Positions 30,389 through 41,990 of a stretch of 64,000 nt of DNA are shown in pieces; position 1 is the first letter of the stretch; every line of letters starts with the position of its first letter. The position numbers and the translations under genes were made by a program. The stretch comes from Acrasis kona. Lineage: Eukaryota > Heterolobosea > Eutetramitea > Acrasida > Acrasidae. The notes under the pieces are model-generated. The model worked only from the letters and a program-made list of their open reading frames with translations. It was not told the DNA's origin and did no database searches. The DNA is taken from contig JAOPGA020001558.1 of the NCBI GenBank assembly GCA_026419775.2, positions 1 to 64,000 of the forward strand, written 5' to 3'.

Positions 30389-31030
30389 TTATTGTTCAGA
30401 TTCAGAGTCCCTTTCAGTCCTCATTATCCGGAAGGCGAATCTAAAGTTAATCATTCTCTCAAAGACGGGGTCGTCAAGTGAGCTACTATTGTTTTGTACT
30501 TCATATATTACATCACGCAAAAACCACAATAGTGGTAGATGGATGGGTAAGCTTTCAACTTGATGCGTGTAGTTGCGCTCAGGAATGTGTTGTACCTCAG
30601 ATATAACTCCAGATTCAATGCTTTTATTCTTGATAGTGCTGAAGCGTTGTTTGCATACAGGGCAAGCATTACTCTCCTTGCTCCAAGTAGTGATACAATC
30701 TTTACAAAAGGAATGTTGGCAACAGTCCAATAATCCTTGGTCTAGTATGTTCTCATAACAAACGCTGCATTCATCATGTACAATTGGTTCAGCAGCCACT
30801 GGTTCTTGTACTGTTGGAGGCGTATCTTGATGTGCTGCCTTTTTAGTTATCCTCCTTCTCTTCCTTTGTGGTTTATCAACTTCTTCTTCTGGACATTGTG
30901 GGGATGAATTTCTTACCCTCTTCTTATTAGTAGGAACTAATGGTGTTGGTGGAGTATTTGTATCATCAAGTAGTTTTTCTTCTTCTGTTCCTTTTGTCAG
31001 TACCATCCTCTTTGGTTTTTTGTTGTTCAT
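30389..31030 (-). CDS. RING-finger protein, probable E3 ubiquitin ligase
   Basis: A single exon of 213 residues. The N-terminal 80 residues are basic and disordered (KKRVRN, RKRRRI). A complete C3HC4 RING lies at about 92-134: CSVC, CCQHSFCKDC, CPVC. The C-terminal part is an unassigned helical segment. The basic N-terminus suggests a nuclear location. The arrangement recalls the TOPORS/PHRF1 class of RING domains, but there is no PHD or RS domain. Confidence 0.8.
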   Translation of the reverse strand: MNNKKPKRMVLTKGTEEEKLLDDTNTPPTPLVPTNKKRVRNSSPQCPEEEVDKPQRKRRRITKKAAHQDTPPTVQEPVAAEPIVHDECSVCYENILDQGLLDCCQHSFCKDCITTWSKESNACPVCKQRFSTIKNKSIESGVISEVQHIPERNYTHQVESLPIHLPLLWFLRDVIYEVQNNSSSLDDPVFERMINFRFAFRIMRTERDSESEQ

Positions 31031-31941
31031 GGTTGACTATCCGGGTGCTATTATTAATATGACAGTTCCGGCAATGATGACGTGCCATCCACTCTTTTTA
31101 GTACAACATTAGCTTTCGAGGAATTGCAAGTTTGGAATCTGTACACAATGGTATTACTTTCAGTCGAATCTCATTTCAGAGACGAAAACGAAAGGATGAA
31201 AAACCAGTCACTAAAAAGCCAATACAATACAGGAGAAAGAAGTAAAATGGCCAGGTTAACGCCGAAATGAAACTACTCAAGATCATTGATTGGAGCAGTA
31301 AATTAATTCTTCAATCATCAACCGACAAAACTAAATTCACCTGTGTAAATGTTATTGAGGGACAGAACATGAACTAACATGGTACATCTAACAAGCAAAC
31401 TTGTCTTTGATTAATCAATAAACATACTTTTTATAAATTGATTCTATGACCTTACATTGATAGGATGGTGCGAGTGCTATATCAACATTAATAGGGAAAT
31501 CGCAACAATCAGGGTTCGTTGAAAACATTAACAACCCTACCTCCATGCTGATCTGATGATAATTGTTGGCAGATGCACTGGTATTTTTATAAAATGTTTT
31601 TAATATCACAACTACAAGAATCCGAGTACATTGGCTGATGTTCGACTACTTTAAAAAGAAGTGATTTTTATCCGCTAGCTGTAAGAATTTCTGCTGGCAG
31701 TTTTCCACATAAATATTAAATGTTAAAAATTATTCATTGGACTCTAATTTCGCTGGCGCTCGCGATAATGAGGTCGTTGGATCCAAGCGTGGTTGATTGC
31801 AAAGCTCCTTCACGCTCACCGTCTATACTTCTTCTATAAAGTCAAACAATACGTTGTTTTTCGAAACGTCAAGTTGAGTTCATTCAAACAAAATCGAAAA
31901 AGAAGACAGTTCGTATACAACCACCTAAATTTCGAGGATAG
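31031..31941. other. 911-bp stretch without an assigned gene
   Basis: Short open frames exist on both strands (for example minus 31415-31600, which a 46-nt GT-AG segment could join to an open stretch near 31340-31390). None shows a recognisable motif or a clear start, so nothing is called. The right part holds the leader of the TPR-like gene at 31942. Confidence 0.35.
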
Positions 31942-32925
31942 ATGTTTCATCATCCTGCATCTATAAAGAACAAAGCGAATGCTTCCACATTGAGGTCCAA
32001 AAATATCCTTCGAGGGCTATCGGTGAACAAGCCTAGTGTAATACCAGTTGTGGATAAGCAAGACATCAATATCTTCATGAATACAGTAGTCGCAACTAGT
32101 CACGTTATGAACAGTATAAAACTTACTGAAGACATTCAAACCGGCTTTGACGTTTCTGAACTTTTAAATGACAATGAAGTTGTTAGAACAAGTGATGACG
32201 AAGAGGAGAATGTTATCGAACTATATGGGAGCGATAATGAAGAACTTATAGATTATTGTGACGAAGACTGCGTTGTTGATGATTATCAGCAAAAGAGTAA
32301 AGCACGTGTAGAAAAGTGGAAGCAAATGGAACATCATATAAAACGTTCAGGTACGGTCAGTTTGACATTAGCTCCTCATCATCTTGTAGAGTTCAAATTT
32401 GGAGTAGGAAAGTTTATGGATAGTTACAATGACATGAACGAAGCACACAAAATAGCTGAGGAGATTAATGTCGATGACGCCACATTATACAAGTAACATA
32501 AATCAATCACTTTTCTCATTCTTGATAGAATTTTATTACACGAGGGAAGGTCAAAATTCAAGATGGGAGACACACAACAATCATTAGATTACTTGACGAG
32601 AGCAAAGCGAATTGATGCCACGGATGCCAACCTGTTACAGTTGATAAAGGAGGTGGAACACATCATTTACTTCGAAGGCATGATTGACCCACTCAACGCG
32701 CAACATTGTACATCAGCACTAGTTGTAGATAAGAAAAAACCATCCAAGGAAAATGCATTGCACTCCGTGAATTGTATATTCTGCGAAAATGTTAGACATT
32801 GCACACCATATTGTAGTCACTTCATCTCACAGTCACAATACAAATCGGGAAGGACGAGTAACAGTTGGCAGAATTCCTATCTGTTGTACAACAAGAAACA
32901 CTTATATCAAGATGCAAAGTCTTAA
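31942..32925 (+). CDS. TPR-like protein, 3' end uncertain
   Basis: Exons 31942..32492 and 32529..32925 (36-nt intron) give 315 residues. The middle is very acidic (about 75-115). After the splice, residues about 160-225 look like one to two TPR helical hairpins (FMDSYNDMNEAHKIAEE; SLDYLTRAKRIDATDANL). The C-terminal 70 residues are Cys/His-rich (CIFC ... HCTPYCSH) and may be wrong: further GT-AG pairs at about 32792-32833 (42 nt) and 32848-32885 (38 nt) would shift the end into a frame that stays open to 33119. The function is unknown. Confidence 0.5.
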
Positions 32926-33161
32926 GCGTGGGTATTATTTACATGGGTCACTCGGGAGGATGCGGGGTTTTAATAAAGCTTGGTTTGTTTTTTTGTATTT
33001 GCTTCGATACTCAATGTTTTTTGTACTGCACTTACATCAGTTGGGTAATACAAGGTGACACCTGGACAAACCTTGGTCTTGATTTTAACAACGTACAGGT
33101 GATTTGTAGAACTGGTTAGACCGGACAATTAAGTACATTAACAGTTACATTAATTAATAAT

Positions 33162-33476
33162 TTATTTTTGAATTTCGAAATCCTTTGAGTTTTCAGACTC
33201 AACGATAACGATAACCTTCTTGTCCTTGTCTTGATCAACGAATGGTCCGCTGAATGTGTTGTCTCTCTTTTGTCCGTCGTTAACGTTTATTTTAGAGATG
33301 TACATTTGACTGTCGTTATCGGCCTTCTTTGCAGCGAATGAGTGACTTGACTCTGGTTGAATGTTTTGAATCAAGGTAGCAGTGGCATCACCTGTGATGG
33401 CGGCATAGGAGACTTCTACTGTTACTCCTACACGTGTTTTGTTCTCGATCTTGGCACTAAATAGACGTCCAACCAT
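33162..33476 (-). CDS. Small hypothetical protein, probably beta-rich and cytosolic
   Basis: A single exon of 104 residues without signal peptide or membrane segment. Alternating hydrophobic and polar residues suggest a beta-sandwich. A TATA-like box on the minus strand at 33551-33560 and a compact leader point to strong expression. No family is recognised. Confidence 0.65.
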   Translation of the reverse strand: MVGRLFSAKIENKTRVGVTVEVSYAAITGDATATLIQNIQPESSHSFAAKKADNDSQMYISKINVNDGQKRDNTFSGPFVDQDKDKKVIVIVESENSKDFEIQK

Positions 33477-33550
33477 TGTGTTTTTGTATTTTTGTTTATT
33501 TAAAAAACAAACAGATCAGCTTTAAAGGTTGATTGGAATTCTCACACTAA

Positions 33551-33560
33551 AAATATATAA
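33551..33560 (-). promoter_or_regulatory. TATA-like box
   Basis: TTATATATTT on the minus strand, 75 bp upstream of the ATG of the 104-residue protein. Confidence 0.4.
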
Positions 33561-33737
33561 GCTAAAATAGACCGGGTTGTAAAAGAAATCAAAATGATAC
33601 ACCTAAGTAGGACAAAAATTTATGATGCTACCAACTCAGTGGCCACGTCTCAAGGACAGGGTTGTCATTAAATCGATATCACTTCAATCAAAGCATTTCA
33701 AAAATGTTACAAAATCTAATAATACAAAAACCATTTT

Positions 33738-35145
33738 TTATTGTTCAGCGAACAAACTGTCCATGGTGGGTCTTCCCTTCTTCTTTTCTGTTTTGTTGGG
33801 TGCCATGTGCTTGTGGAATGTAAAGTCAGAGTACAATAGTTCCTCATTCTTCTTTGCATTTACCTTCTTGACTACTTGATCGTTGTTGACACCTGAACTT
33901 TCAAACTCATCAAAGTAGGTCGTGTCCAAGTCACCAGACAAATTAGGAACGAATGGAGCAGTGTTGTTACGAACGTTATTAAAGTCGATGCCTTCGAAGA
34001 ATTTGTGCTTTTTGATGTCAACAAAGTCTGTTCCTGGACTTCCAATGCGCTCGCTCGCATCACACAAGAGATTTTTGAGCAAATCAACGGCTGCCTCGCT
34101 AACTTCTACATCTTCTGGGAATTCCAAAAAGTGCTTCCATCTCACAATCTTTTGGCAAGTCTTGATGGGATCGTCTGCGTAGAATGGAGGATATCCATAA
34201 ATCATTTCGTACATGATGACTCCGACGCTCCACCAATCGCACTCAAAGCGGTAACCCTTCTTCAAAAGTACTTCTGGAGCAATGTAACCTGGACTACCTA
34301 CGGTGCTGTACAAAAGTTGTCTTGTGCGATTCTGACCCCAGCTCAACATTTTTTCTTTTCTTGATAGTGTGTTGACTCTATCCTTGTCTAGACCTTCGTT
34401 GCTGACCAACTCTTGTTCGGGCTCCACCTCTTCTTCTTCGAAAGGCTTGCACAAACCAAAATCAGTGAGCTTGATGTGTCCATTCTTGTCCAAGAGGATG
34501 TTATCGGGTTTCAAGTCTCTGTGAACATAGTTCATTTTATGTATGCTTTCTACGGATAGGACCAATTCGGCAATGTAGAACTTGGTTTGCTCTTCGGTGA
34601 AAATTTCCTTGTTGATGAGCCAAGTCATCAAATCTCCACCTGGCAAGAACTCCATGCACAAGTAAAGATGATGATCGTCTTGGAAAGAGTATAAAAGGTC
34701 AACAATCCACTATAATCAATTAGAAAAATGTAAAAAAGTAGTTAAGGCTTACGGGGTTGTCGCTTCTCGCTAAAATGTCTCTCTCAGCGCGGACGTGGAG
34801 AGTTTGCTTTTTCTTTAACATTTCGCTTTTAGTTAACTTCTTCATGGCTACGACTTCTCCGGTATCGGTCTTTTTGGCTAGTAGAACCTCTCCGAAGGCT
34901 CCCTTACCAATGGTCTTTACGATGGTAAAGTCTTGAGTGGAGAGACGGGACTTGATCAATTTTTGATAGTCGCTTGTGCCATCGCTGCACGAATTAGACT
35001 TGAAAGTCGGTTTAATGATATCTTACTTGGTTTCTTCTCTTTCTACAGCCTTACGAACAAGTTTTTGATGCTTATATTTGTCGGCAAGGATGTTCTTGGC
35101 AACCTGAGCCTTTTGTTGGGTGAGTTCTGATGCGTTGTTGGACAT
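33738..35145 (-). CDS. NDR/LATS-family AGC protein kinase
   Basis: Exons 35145..35027, 34984..34753 and 34709..33738 (introns 42 and 43 nt) give 440 residues. The glycine loop GKGAFGEV, catalytic Lys in [23 protein letters not shown] and [10 protein letters not shown] are intact. The insert of about 50 residues between DFG and APE, ending [18 protein letters not shown], is the hallmark of the NDR/LATS group. A basic N-terminal helix for Mob binding precedes the kinase. The C-terminus has an AGC hydrophobic motif (YSDFTFHKH). In the Hippo/MEN-like pathway such kinases control cell division, polarity and cytoskeleton together with a Mob cofactor. Confidence 0.93.
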
Positions 35146-35395
35146 TATTATTAAAATTTATTTTTGGTCATTTATTGCAAAGTTGTCTATTTATTTGGAC
35201 ATATTTTATTTTTACATTCGCTGTTAGAGTTGGCAATTTTGTTGATAGCTGAAAGCAGCGGGCATAGTGTGACACGAACGATAGCGTTTTCGTGTCGTGA
35301 GATTATCTTCTTTCTTTTTGACTCAGGACGCTTAAACAGATAGCAATTCCCTTTCCTTATTGCGCTTAATCTGATCTTTGTCAACCTTACAGAAC

Positions 35396-37511
35396 ATGCA
35401 AAACTTCTTAGATTCTACGAACTTGCCCAAAAACGAAGATGTGGATGATTTTTTGAAGAAGGTAGACAGCATAAGCTCGAAAATTAACGATATTTTTGAA
35501 GGAAAACATGTTCCATATGACGATGATCAAATCGAGGATTCTAAAATTCAATCCCCACCAATTAGAGAACCTGATCAAGTCAAGGAAAATAAAGTAGAAA
35601 GAATCCAGCTGTTAAAAAAACACAAAGCAGCTGGTAATGAGTATTTTTCGAACCAACGCTACGACCAAGCCATCGAGCAATATAACATTGGAATTGCATC
35701 TATTACGAACACACTAAACGATATCGAATCTACACTAATGGTGCAACTATATACGAACGTAGCAATGTGCCACATCAAGAAGAACCAGCTAATTGATGCT
35801 GTAACCTCTTGCGAAAAGGCTCTCGAGCTCGACCCATGTAACATTAAATCATTATACAAGCTGGGGCAGTGCAAGGACAAACTAGGGCTTTTTAATACAG
35901 CTCTTAAAAATTACAAGAAAGCCCTAGCCAATCCCAACATTACTAAACAACAAGAATCGGAGATTAACAAAGCAATATCCCTTTGTAACACAAACCAAGA
36001 AAAGCATCAGATAGAGTCAAATCACAATAATTCGAATTTATCTAATTTTTTGGGTGTGAAGAAATTGTATCTTGAAACAAAACAAGATGTACTGATACAA
36101 AGTATGGTTGTAATACTTTCAAATCGAAAAAATAGTGCACAGGTATGTTTTCAATACAATCACACCTATAACACGATTTGCAGTTGATGACATTGTCTTC
36201 TTTTGTAAAGACAATTTTATATCTTCAATCTCTTCTTCATTTACTAATCAAAGCACACAAATGTGCAAGGATTCAATTATAGATTTACTAACCGTAATAA
36301 TGATTCGTGCACCAATACTAATCAGAGATGTATCAGCCTGCACGAATCTATTCAAAGAATTAAATTTTTCACAATCTAAAGAATTATTGTTCAAATTTAT
36401 TGCAACCGGCAGCTCAAATGGTTTGTGTGTTTTATTATTTTTACTAAAATCCTTTTTAGATTATTTCAACCAATCTTTGTTGACCTCCAACTTGACTTTA
36501 TCGGACATTACTTCTTGTCTTGACTCAAAAGAAACATGTGAAGACTCCTTGTCATTTGTTCGAAATGTCCTATCGACAACTTCAGATGTTGTTCAACTGA
36601 AATGGATAAAAAAGTTGATGAATGACCAAGTAGAATTAAATGTGTTCGTCGACAAACTTGGTTCAATTATTCGGCAGCGTGATGTTGACCAGTCTTCATC
36701 GTCGGCAATCAGTTGTTTGTTGTCCATGACCACTCACAGCCAAATGCAAGAGAAATTGATACATTCAAAATTTTCTAAATGTGTGTTGGATTTAATGGTA
36801 CATGCGAACTTACCAAACAACAGTGATGAATTGTTGGTGGAGGGTTTAGTGTCTACAATCTTCAACATTACATCCTCTGTAAGTATAATGAAGGATCAAG
36901 TAGTGCAGTTGTTATTGAACGATACAACTCTAAGAGATATTTTGTTACGTCTCTCATCTCAACCAAAAAGAGGTGTAGTCTACTCTAGATCACTGAGCAT
37001 TTTAGCAAGACTGTGCCAACGCGATGCAAAATTCTTTGCAGCAACGTCAAGTATGATGCCGGAAATGTTGAATAGTTTACAAAGCAACAAGTTTACAAGC
37101 GATGAGTTGGATAGTGTTATGAGGTGTCTGGCTTCGTGTAGCTCGGTAGATGTATCTTTTATTAATCATAAAATCATAAGTAACGTAGTTATACCATCAT
37201 TAGTGTATACAGATAAGAAGAGTAGAATAGCTGCTGGGAATGCAGCCCTCACATTGTCATACATTTCTGATAACAACAGTACTGATGATAGCACTGTTAA
37301 ATTTATTCATGAAAACAAGGGCACAGAGTATTTAGTGGCATTGTTGAAAAAGACCGAGGTAGACCAAGTGGATATTAGTGTTCAAAAAAATGCAGCCATA
37401 GCATTGGCATCGCTTGCTAAAAGAAATGACTCCTGCAGAATTTACATGAGGGAGCATAACGCTTTCAACATTATTGCTCAAAAGAGCAAATTGTTCAACT
37501 TCCAAAAATAA
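35396..37511 (+). CDS. TTC12: TTC12-like TPR-armadillo protein, dynein arm assembly factor
   Basis: Exons 35396..36101 and 36184..37511 give 677 residues. The N-terminus (DDFLKKVDSISSKINDIF) matches TTC12. Three TPRs follow at about 65-185 (AAGNEYFSNQRYDQAIEQYNIG; LYTNVAMCHIKKNQ; YKLGQCKDKLGLFNTALKNY), then armadillo-like helical repeats to the end. TTC12 acts in the cytoplasm in assembly of axonemal dynein arms. The intron of 82 nt is double the usual size and looks like two abutting 41-nt introns (36102-36142 and 36143-36183); both must be removed to keep frame. UNC-45-like proteins share the TPR-ARM plan, but the N-terminus favours TTC12. Confidence 0.78.
36102..36183 (+). other. 82-nt twin intron in TTC12
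   Basis: Two adjacent 41-nt units, each starting GTATG and ending CAG, with no exon between. Position-by-position comparison gives about 25 of 41 identical bases. Removing only the first or only the second unit gives an early stop. Confidence 0.65.
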
Positions 37512-37964
37512 CATTAACTTTTGTTCTTCATTATTTGTTCTTGTTAATTTATAAATCTCCATACTCACTCATCGCCGAATAATACTGTTCAAATGTACGC
37601 ATTCTCTTCAACAAGATTCACACAATAGTTCCAACTCCCATCTAGTCAACGGAAAATGAGTGTGTTACATGTAAAAGTACCGAAGTTAATGTATTTTTAG
37701 CTTTTTAGAAGGATTTTGACCAGGGTTCTTTAAAACAAGCTTTAGAAAAAACATAAAGGACCAACAAAAATACGTAGAATCCAATTTTCAAGTCAATTCT
37801 TGATTTTATTAAGGATTGATTGTGTATTAGTTGATTTTAGTCTAGTTGCCCCATCCCGATCTAATATTAGGACCGGAGATAATAGTTCGGTACTTTTACA
37901 TGTAACACACTCAAATATTGCCTTCTTGTTTTACAATGTTTTGATTACAAAAAATAATCGTAGC

Positions 37965-40421
37965 ATGAAGGTTCATCAGACGGTCAGTGCCAAGCACAAT
38001 CCCCGTATGTTGAATCACATGCCAGAGTTGAGCCATTTGAACGTACGGTCGTTCGATGCGCTTTATCAGAGCATTGCTCAAAATTCAGAAGTCAATCCAA
38101 ACAAATCGAAAAAGGGCAGCGTGGGCAACGATGTGTCCACGGACCCGTCCCCTCACTTGTTTATGCACATGTACGACAAGAATCAAGTGGTGACGGGGAA
38201 GGAAATTGGTGCTGAATTGGACATGAAGAATGCGATGGAATGGAGTCAAAAAACTGTGAACGCTGCGAACGACACCAAACGATTTAAACACGTAGGAAAT
38301 ACATCCAAGAGGGCTGCCTATCTGGTCACAAATTCGAACACTCAACTACTTGTAAACAATTATTACAAGCATAAATCAAGAGAGGAAGTAGCCAAGCTAC
38401 GCCAAGACAAAGACCATGACGAGCTGATAATCATGTTTGGAGATAAAATCGGAACGTTTGCTAGAGGAGAAGGGCTAGATAATTTTAACAACAAATACTT
38501 GCTTTTGGAAAAAATAATGTTCGAGAGGCATGAAGATTCCGAATTTATAAAGGAAACTCTTCGAATTGCTAGTACAAAAGCAAAACGAAGGCAACCTTCG
38601 GTTGGTAGGCCAGTGCTGGCTCCCATTGGCATCACGGATAACATTATATCTAGCAGTAGAAGTCAACCCAATACTAGTCGTAATACAGCTAGAGGTTCGA
38701 CTTCGCTATTAAATCAAAGTGGACTGCTCACTGGAAGAAATAATACAACCACACAGACTGCAGCTACCATGCCTCCCATCTACCAAATGGTAGAGAAGAG
38801 GTCAAATAAAAGATTTCAATCCATACTCAGGAATGCAAACCCGGCAACTCAAGATCAACAGGCCAACTCATCGTCCAATACTTTCCTGACCGAGGTATCA
38901 GGAGTCACAACACCCTCCAAACCCAATAGATCCATATCACCAAACACTTCCTCTCCAGTCTCCAGAAGAGACAGTACAAGTGGATTCGAACCGATTGTTC
39001 AGGAGGAAGAAGCAGAGTTCGATGGGGCAGACATTAGAAACTTTGAAGCACGCCTAGCGCTACTCAACACCATCAAAAGAAGAGGTCAACAACGTCCCTA
39101 CGAAGGAGCAATTAAATTCCCATTAGAAGAACTCAACGAGAGTACAAAAAGACTAGAAAGAATAAAAACGAGAGGAGAAACCTTGTCATCAGCATTAAAT
39201 ATGGAAGAAAATGAAGACAAGAGAGATTTGGATAAAATCTTCCCAGAGTTCAAAATGAAGAGGTCGAGCAACTTTCATGGAAGAAGAGATAGCGTCATTA
39301 ACGCTAGTTCGGTGAACGCTGTCAACATTGACCAAATCATGAACAAATTGAGTTTTGATCATGTAATCGCTGACGTACAGAGCGCAGTCGGATCGGATAT
39401 GATGGAGAGGGAGAACAAAGCACTGGACGTGTTACAACAAGAAAAGGAAGAGATTGAGCTCCACAAACTGGAATTGATTGATATCGACTTTAAAAACATC
39501 TTCGACAAGCATGCTGCACTAATCGCTCAAAACGTACATTCGGAGGTTCAAATGCAGACCATTATGCCCAGTGATGACGACCACTTGTTGGAGATCCAAA
39601 TAGGTGACACCATGCACAAATCATTAGTTCCGATTAATAAGGACAAAACAAACATGCAGGATGCTTCAGAATCAGGTTCTAATAATGATTTTAAGAAAAA
39701 GAAAAAGAAAATCAAGGCCTTCATTCCATCCGAACACATTCAAAAGGACAATTGGAAAAGGCAATTCATTGCAACTCAGGCTCAGTTACAAAATAATTTG
39801 TTGAACTGTTTAGATGAGAGGAATGACAACAGAAGGGTGGTCTATGCATCCAAACAAAGTTTGGGTAAAGTTAGCTGCGATGCATTAGAATCTGCAAAAG
39901 CATGGGCATTATATAGAATAAACAAGAAGCCGAAAGTCAAGAGTGCAAACGGAGGAGATTTACAGCAGCAACAAATACTCAACGACAATTTATGGGGAAG
40001 ATCAAGGGCCGAATTGAAAAACGAAAATGCAAAGTTCTTGAAGGCCGTCTTATTTTATAGGCGGTTAATTGTGTTTTTGGATTTTTCACATTACCCCACC
40101 AACTCCAATCAAATGAAATTTTTAAATACCATGCGCAGCATGTTGATGGAATCACCAACCACCATGATTCAAAACAAGAGACTACTCCCTGATACTCTAT
40201 TTTCGTTCGGCAATGTGAATTGTTTGTTGGAAAATAAGGAGACTCTCAAGGTGATACAATTCATATGTAGCGAAACTAGCATCAAATGCGATGACTTTTT
40301 CAAATTGGTAAAGGAGAAGGACTGGAAGATTAAAACAAAGGATATGCTAGATCTAAGGACGAAGATGAAGGAAATGGAGGAGTCAACGAGTGATAATGTA
40401 ACGCAGTACTTTATGTGGTAA
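37965..40421 (+). CDS. Large hypothetical protein, largely disordered
   Basis: A single exon of 818 residues from the ATG at 37965 (the open frame begins earlier, at 37800, without an ATG). Residues about 90-220 and 590-800 look folded and helical; the middle is Ser/Asn/Arg/Glu-rich and disordered, with a poly-Lys tract (KKKKKK, about residue 568). No catalytic motif or signal peptide is visible. The neighbour TTC12 invites a guess at a ciliary role, but nothing in the sequence proves it. Confidence 0.6.
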   Translation: MKVHQTVSAKHNPRMLNHMPELSHLNVRSFDALYQSIAQNSEVNPNKSKKGSVGNDVSTDPSPHLFMHMYDKNQVVTGKEIGAELDMKNAMEWSQKTVNAANDTKRFKHVGNTSKRAAYLVTNSNTQLLVNNYYKHKSREEVAKLRQDKDHDELIIMFGDKIGTFARGEGLDNFNNKYLLLEKIMFERHEDSEFIKETLRIASTKAKRRQPSVGRPVLAPIGITDNIISSSRSQPNTSRNTARGSTSLLNQSGLLTGRNNTTTQTAATMPPIYQMVEKRSNKRFQSILRNANPATQDQQANSSSNTFLTEVSGVTTPSKPNRSISPNTSSPVSRRDSTSGFEPIVQEEEAEFDGADIRNFEARLALLNTIKRRGQQRPYEGAIKFPLEELNESTKRLERIKTRGETLSSALNMEENEDKRDLDKIFPEFKMKRSSNFHGRRDSVINASSVNAVNIDQIMNKLSFDHVIADVQSAVGSDMMERENKALDVLQQEKEEIELHKLELIDIDFKNIFDKHAALIAQNVHSEVQMQTIMPSDDDHLLEIQIGDTMHKSLVPINKDKTNMQDASESGSNNDFKKKKKKIKAFIPSEHIQKDNWKRQFIATQAQLQNNLLNCLDERNDNRRVVYASKQSLGKVSCDALESAKAWALYRINKKPKVKSANGGDLQQQQILNDNLWGRSRAELKNENAKFLKAVLFYRRLIVFLDFSHYPTNSNQMKFLNTMRSMLMESPTTMIQNKRLLPDTLFSFGNVNCLLENKETLKVIQFICSETSIKCDDFFKLVKEKDWKIKTKDMLDLRTKMKEMEESTSDNVTQYFMW

Positions 40422-40724
40422 AATATGTAAATATATAGTAAATGTTTTGTTGAAGCACTTCCATTCATTCTGATATTTTGATACGCTATGTACTTGTTGT
40501 GATTAAGATGGATTTTGAGTTTCTTTACATCGAACCTCTAAAAATCTAGGATGCGCCGGCATTGGTGCCCATACATTTTTTATGTTGAAAATTGTATTCT
40601 CATGTAATAGTATGATAGAATATCAAGTTTCAATTAAAGTTACCAATGCGTCACATTACGAGCACTCAAAGAGAAACGTATTGGGGCGTAAAATTGACCT
40701 TGACAACTTTACAAAACATTCAAC

Positions 40725-41690
40725 ATGCTGAGCACCAGATTTTGCACTTTGAAGGGTGTCCGCTTACTTTTTAATGCACCGCGCCTTAGAGTGCCACATG
40801 TCAATCCTCGCTTACGCACATTTAGATTTTACACAACTGAGGCAGAGGAAGAGCAAGATGATGAAGTGCCGGAGTTCGTTGTTGCATCTGAGAACGAGAG
40901 AATCATAGAAAATGAGTTATCGACAATACATAACATACTAAGCCAAGCGAAAAACATTTTAGCCACGGCAAGAATAATTGACCGACACTTTAAAAAAGTT
41001 GAATTGCTCGATAAATCAGTTTTAGAGAACGAAGATCCTGAAGAACTAAAGAACTACGCAGAAGGAGCCGTTTATAATACAATTCACAACGATCTACCCG
41101 CAGTTGCAACAGAGATTGAAAGCTGCGCCGTAAAGCTACCTCAAAAGCAACAACTTGTAAATGGGGATGAGGATGACAACGATCAAGAAAACAATTCGGA
41201 GTTATATAAAGTAGTTAGGGCTACCCTTGTGAGGTTGACAAATGTGGAGAAGAGTAGAAGACCCATTGGAGTGATGATGACCAATGCTTTATATACTGTT
41301 GTGAAGCGCATCCACGACGAGGTCAGAGGCATTGATTTCGACAATCAAAAGTCACTAGAACGGATGTGCCAGCTACATTTCGACATCGATCTCTATAATA
41401 TATTTCTAAGTGCGTCTTCTAGACTCGGGGATAAGGACGGCGTTGTGAATCTTATGAATGACATGAAGGATTATGATGTCAAAGGCGATTCTGAGTCGTT
41501 TCACCACTTTGTCGCTGTAGTACTACGAAATCAAGATCAAAGTGCAGCGGAGAAGGTACTGTCTTACATGCGCTCGAGGGACATTTTTGTACTTCCAAAA
41601 ACTATAGAAGCTATCGAATCAAAAGGGAAAAGCTTATATAAAGAGAATGAGACGGAAGATGATTATGATTTATTTGGGAGTGAGGGTTAA
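40725..41690 (+). CDS. Mitochondrial PPR-like protein
   Basis: A single exon of 321 residues. The N-terminus is Arg/Leu/Phe-rich without acidic residues up to about 38, a typical mitochondrial presequence. The middle is acidic and helical. At about 225-295 there are two pentatricopeptide-like helix pairs (DIDLYNIFLSASSRLGDKDG; ESFHHFVAVVLRNQDQSAAEKV). PPR proteins bind organelle RNA. With only two units seen, the RNA role is tentative. Confidence 0.6.
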   Translation: MLSTRFCTLKGVRLLFNAPRLRVPHVNPRLRTFRFYTTEAEEEQDDEVPEFVVASENERIIENELSTIHNILSQAKNILATARIIDRHFKKVELLDKSVLENEDPEELKNYAEGAVYNTIHNDLPAVATEIESCAVKLPQKQQLVNGDEDDNDQENNSELYKVVRATLVRLTNVEKSRRPIGVMMTNALYTVVKRIHDEVRGIDFDNQKSLERMCQLHFDIDLYNIFLSASSRLGDKDGVVNLMNDMKDYDVKGDSESFHHFVAVVLRNQDQSAAEKVLSYMRSRDIFVLPKTIEAIESKGKSLYKENETEDDYDLFGSEG

Positions 41691-41759
41691 TGTGAAAAAC
41701 ATTCATTAAACAATTATTATTTTAAATATTCTCTTCGGTTATTTGCTAACGCATTGCGT

Positions 41760-41767
41760 GTTACATT
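41760..41767. repeat. Target site duplication, left copy
   Basis: GTTACATT immediately left of the inverted repeat. An identical copy lies at 43812-43819. An 8-bp duplication is typical of the hAT superfamily. Confidence 0.9.
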
Positions 41768-41785
41768 TAGGGCTCCTACTGAAAG
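41768..41785 (+). repeat. Left terminal inverted repeat (18 bp)
   Basis: TAGGGCTCCTACTGAAAG, perfectly inverted at 43794-43811. Confidence 0.93.
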
Positions 41786-41990
41786 AATCTCTTTCGAAAT
41801 TTCTTTCGTTTCGATGCTTTCATTTTCTTTCAACTTTTTGTCGAATAAAATTTACAATTTCATACTTTCATTCCTTTCGTTGGATATCCTTTCGAAAGTT
41901 TCATGATGAATTTTAAAAGTTTTGTTATAATAGCTTTTCACACCGCCCAACCAAACGGTGGTTCTATAATCGGGTTGATTTAAAAACAAA

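Noticed and set aside
31082-31270. 62-codon plus-strand frame
   Set aside because: It starts at GTG, has no ATG at the proper place and shows no recognisable motif.
36102-36183. A third frame-shift in TTC12
   Set aside because: At first the two exons seemed out of phase across the 41-nt intron 36143-36183. Extending the donor to 36102 restores the frame, so a twin intron explains it.
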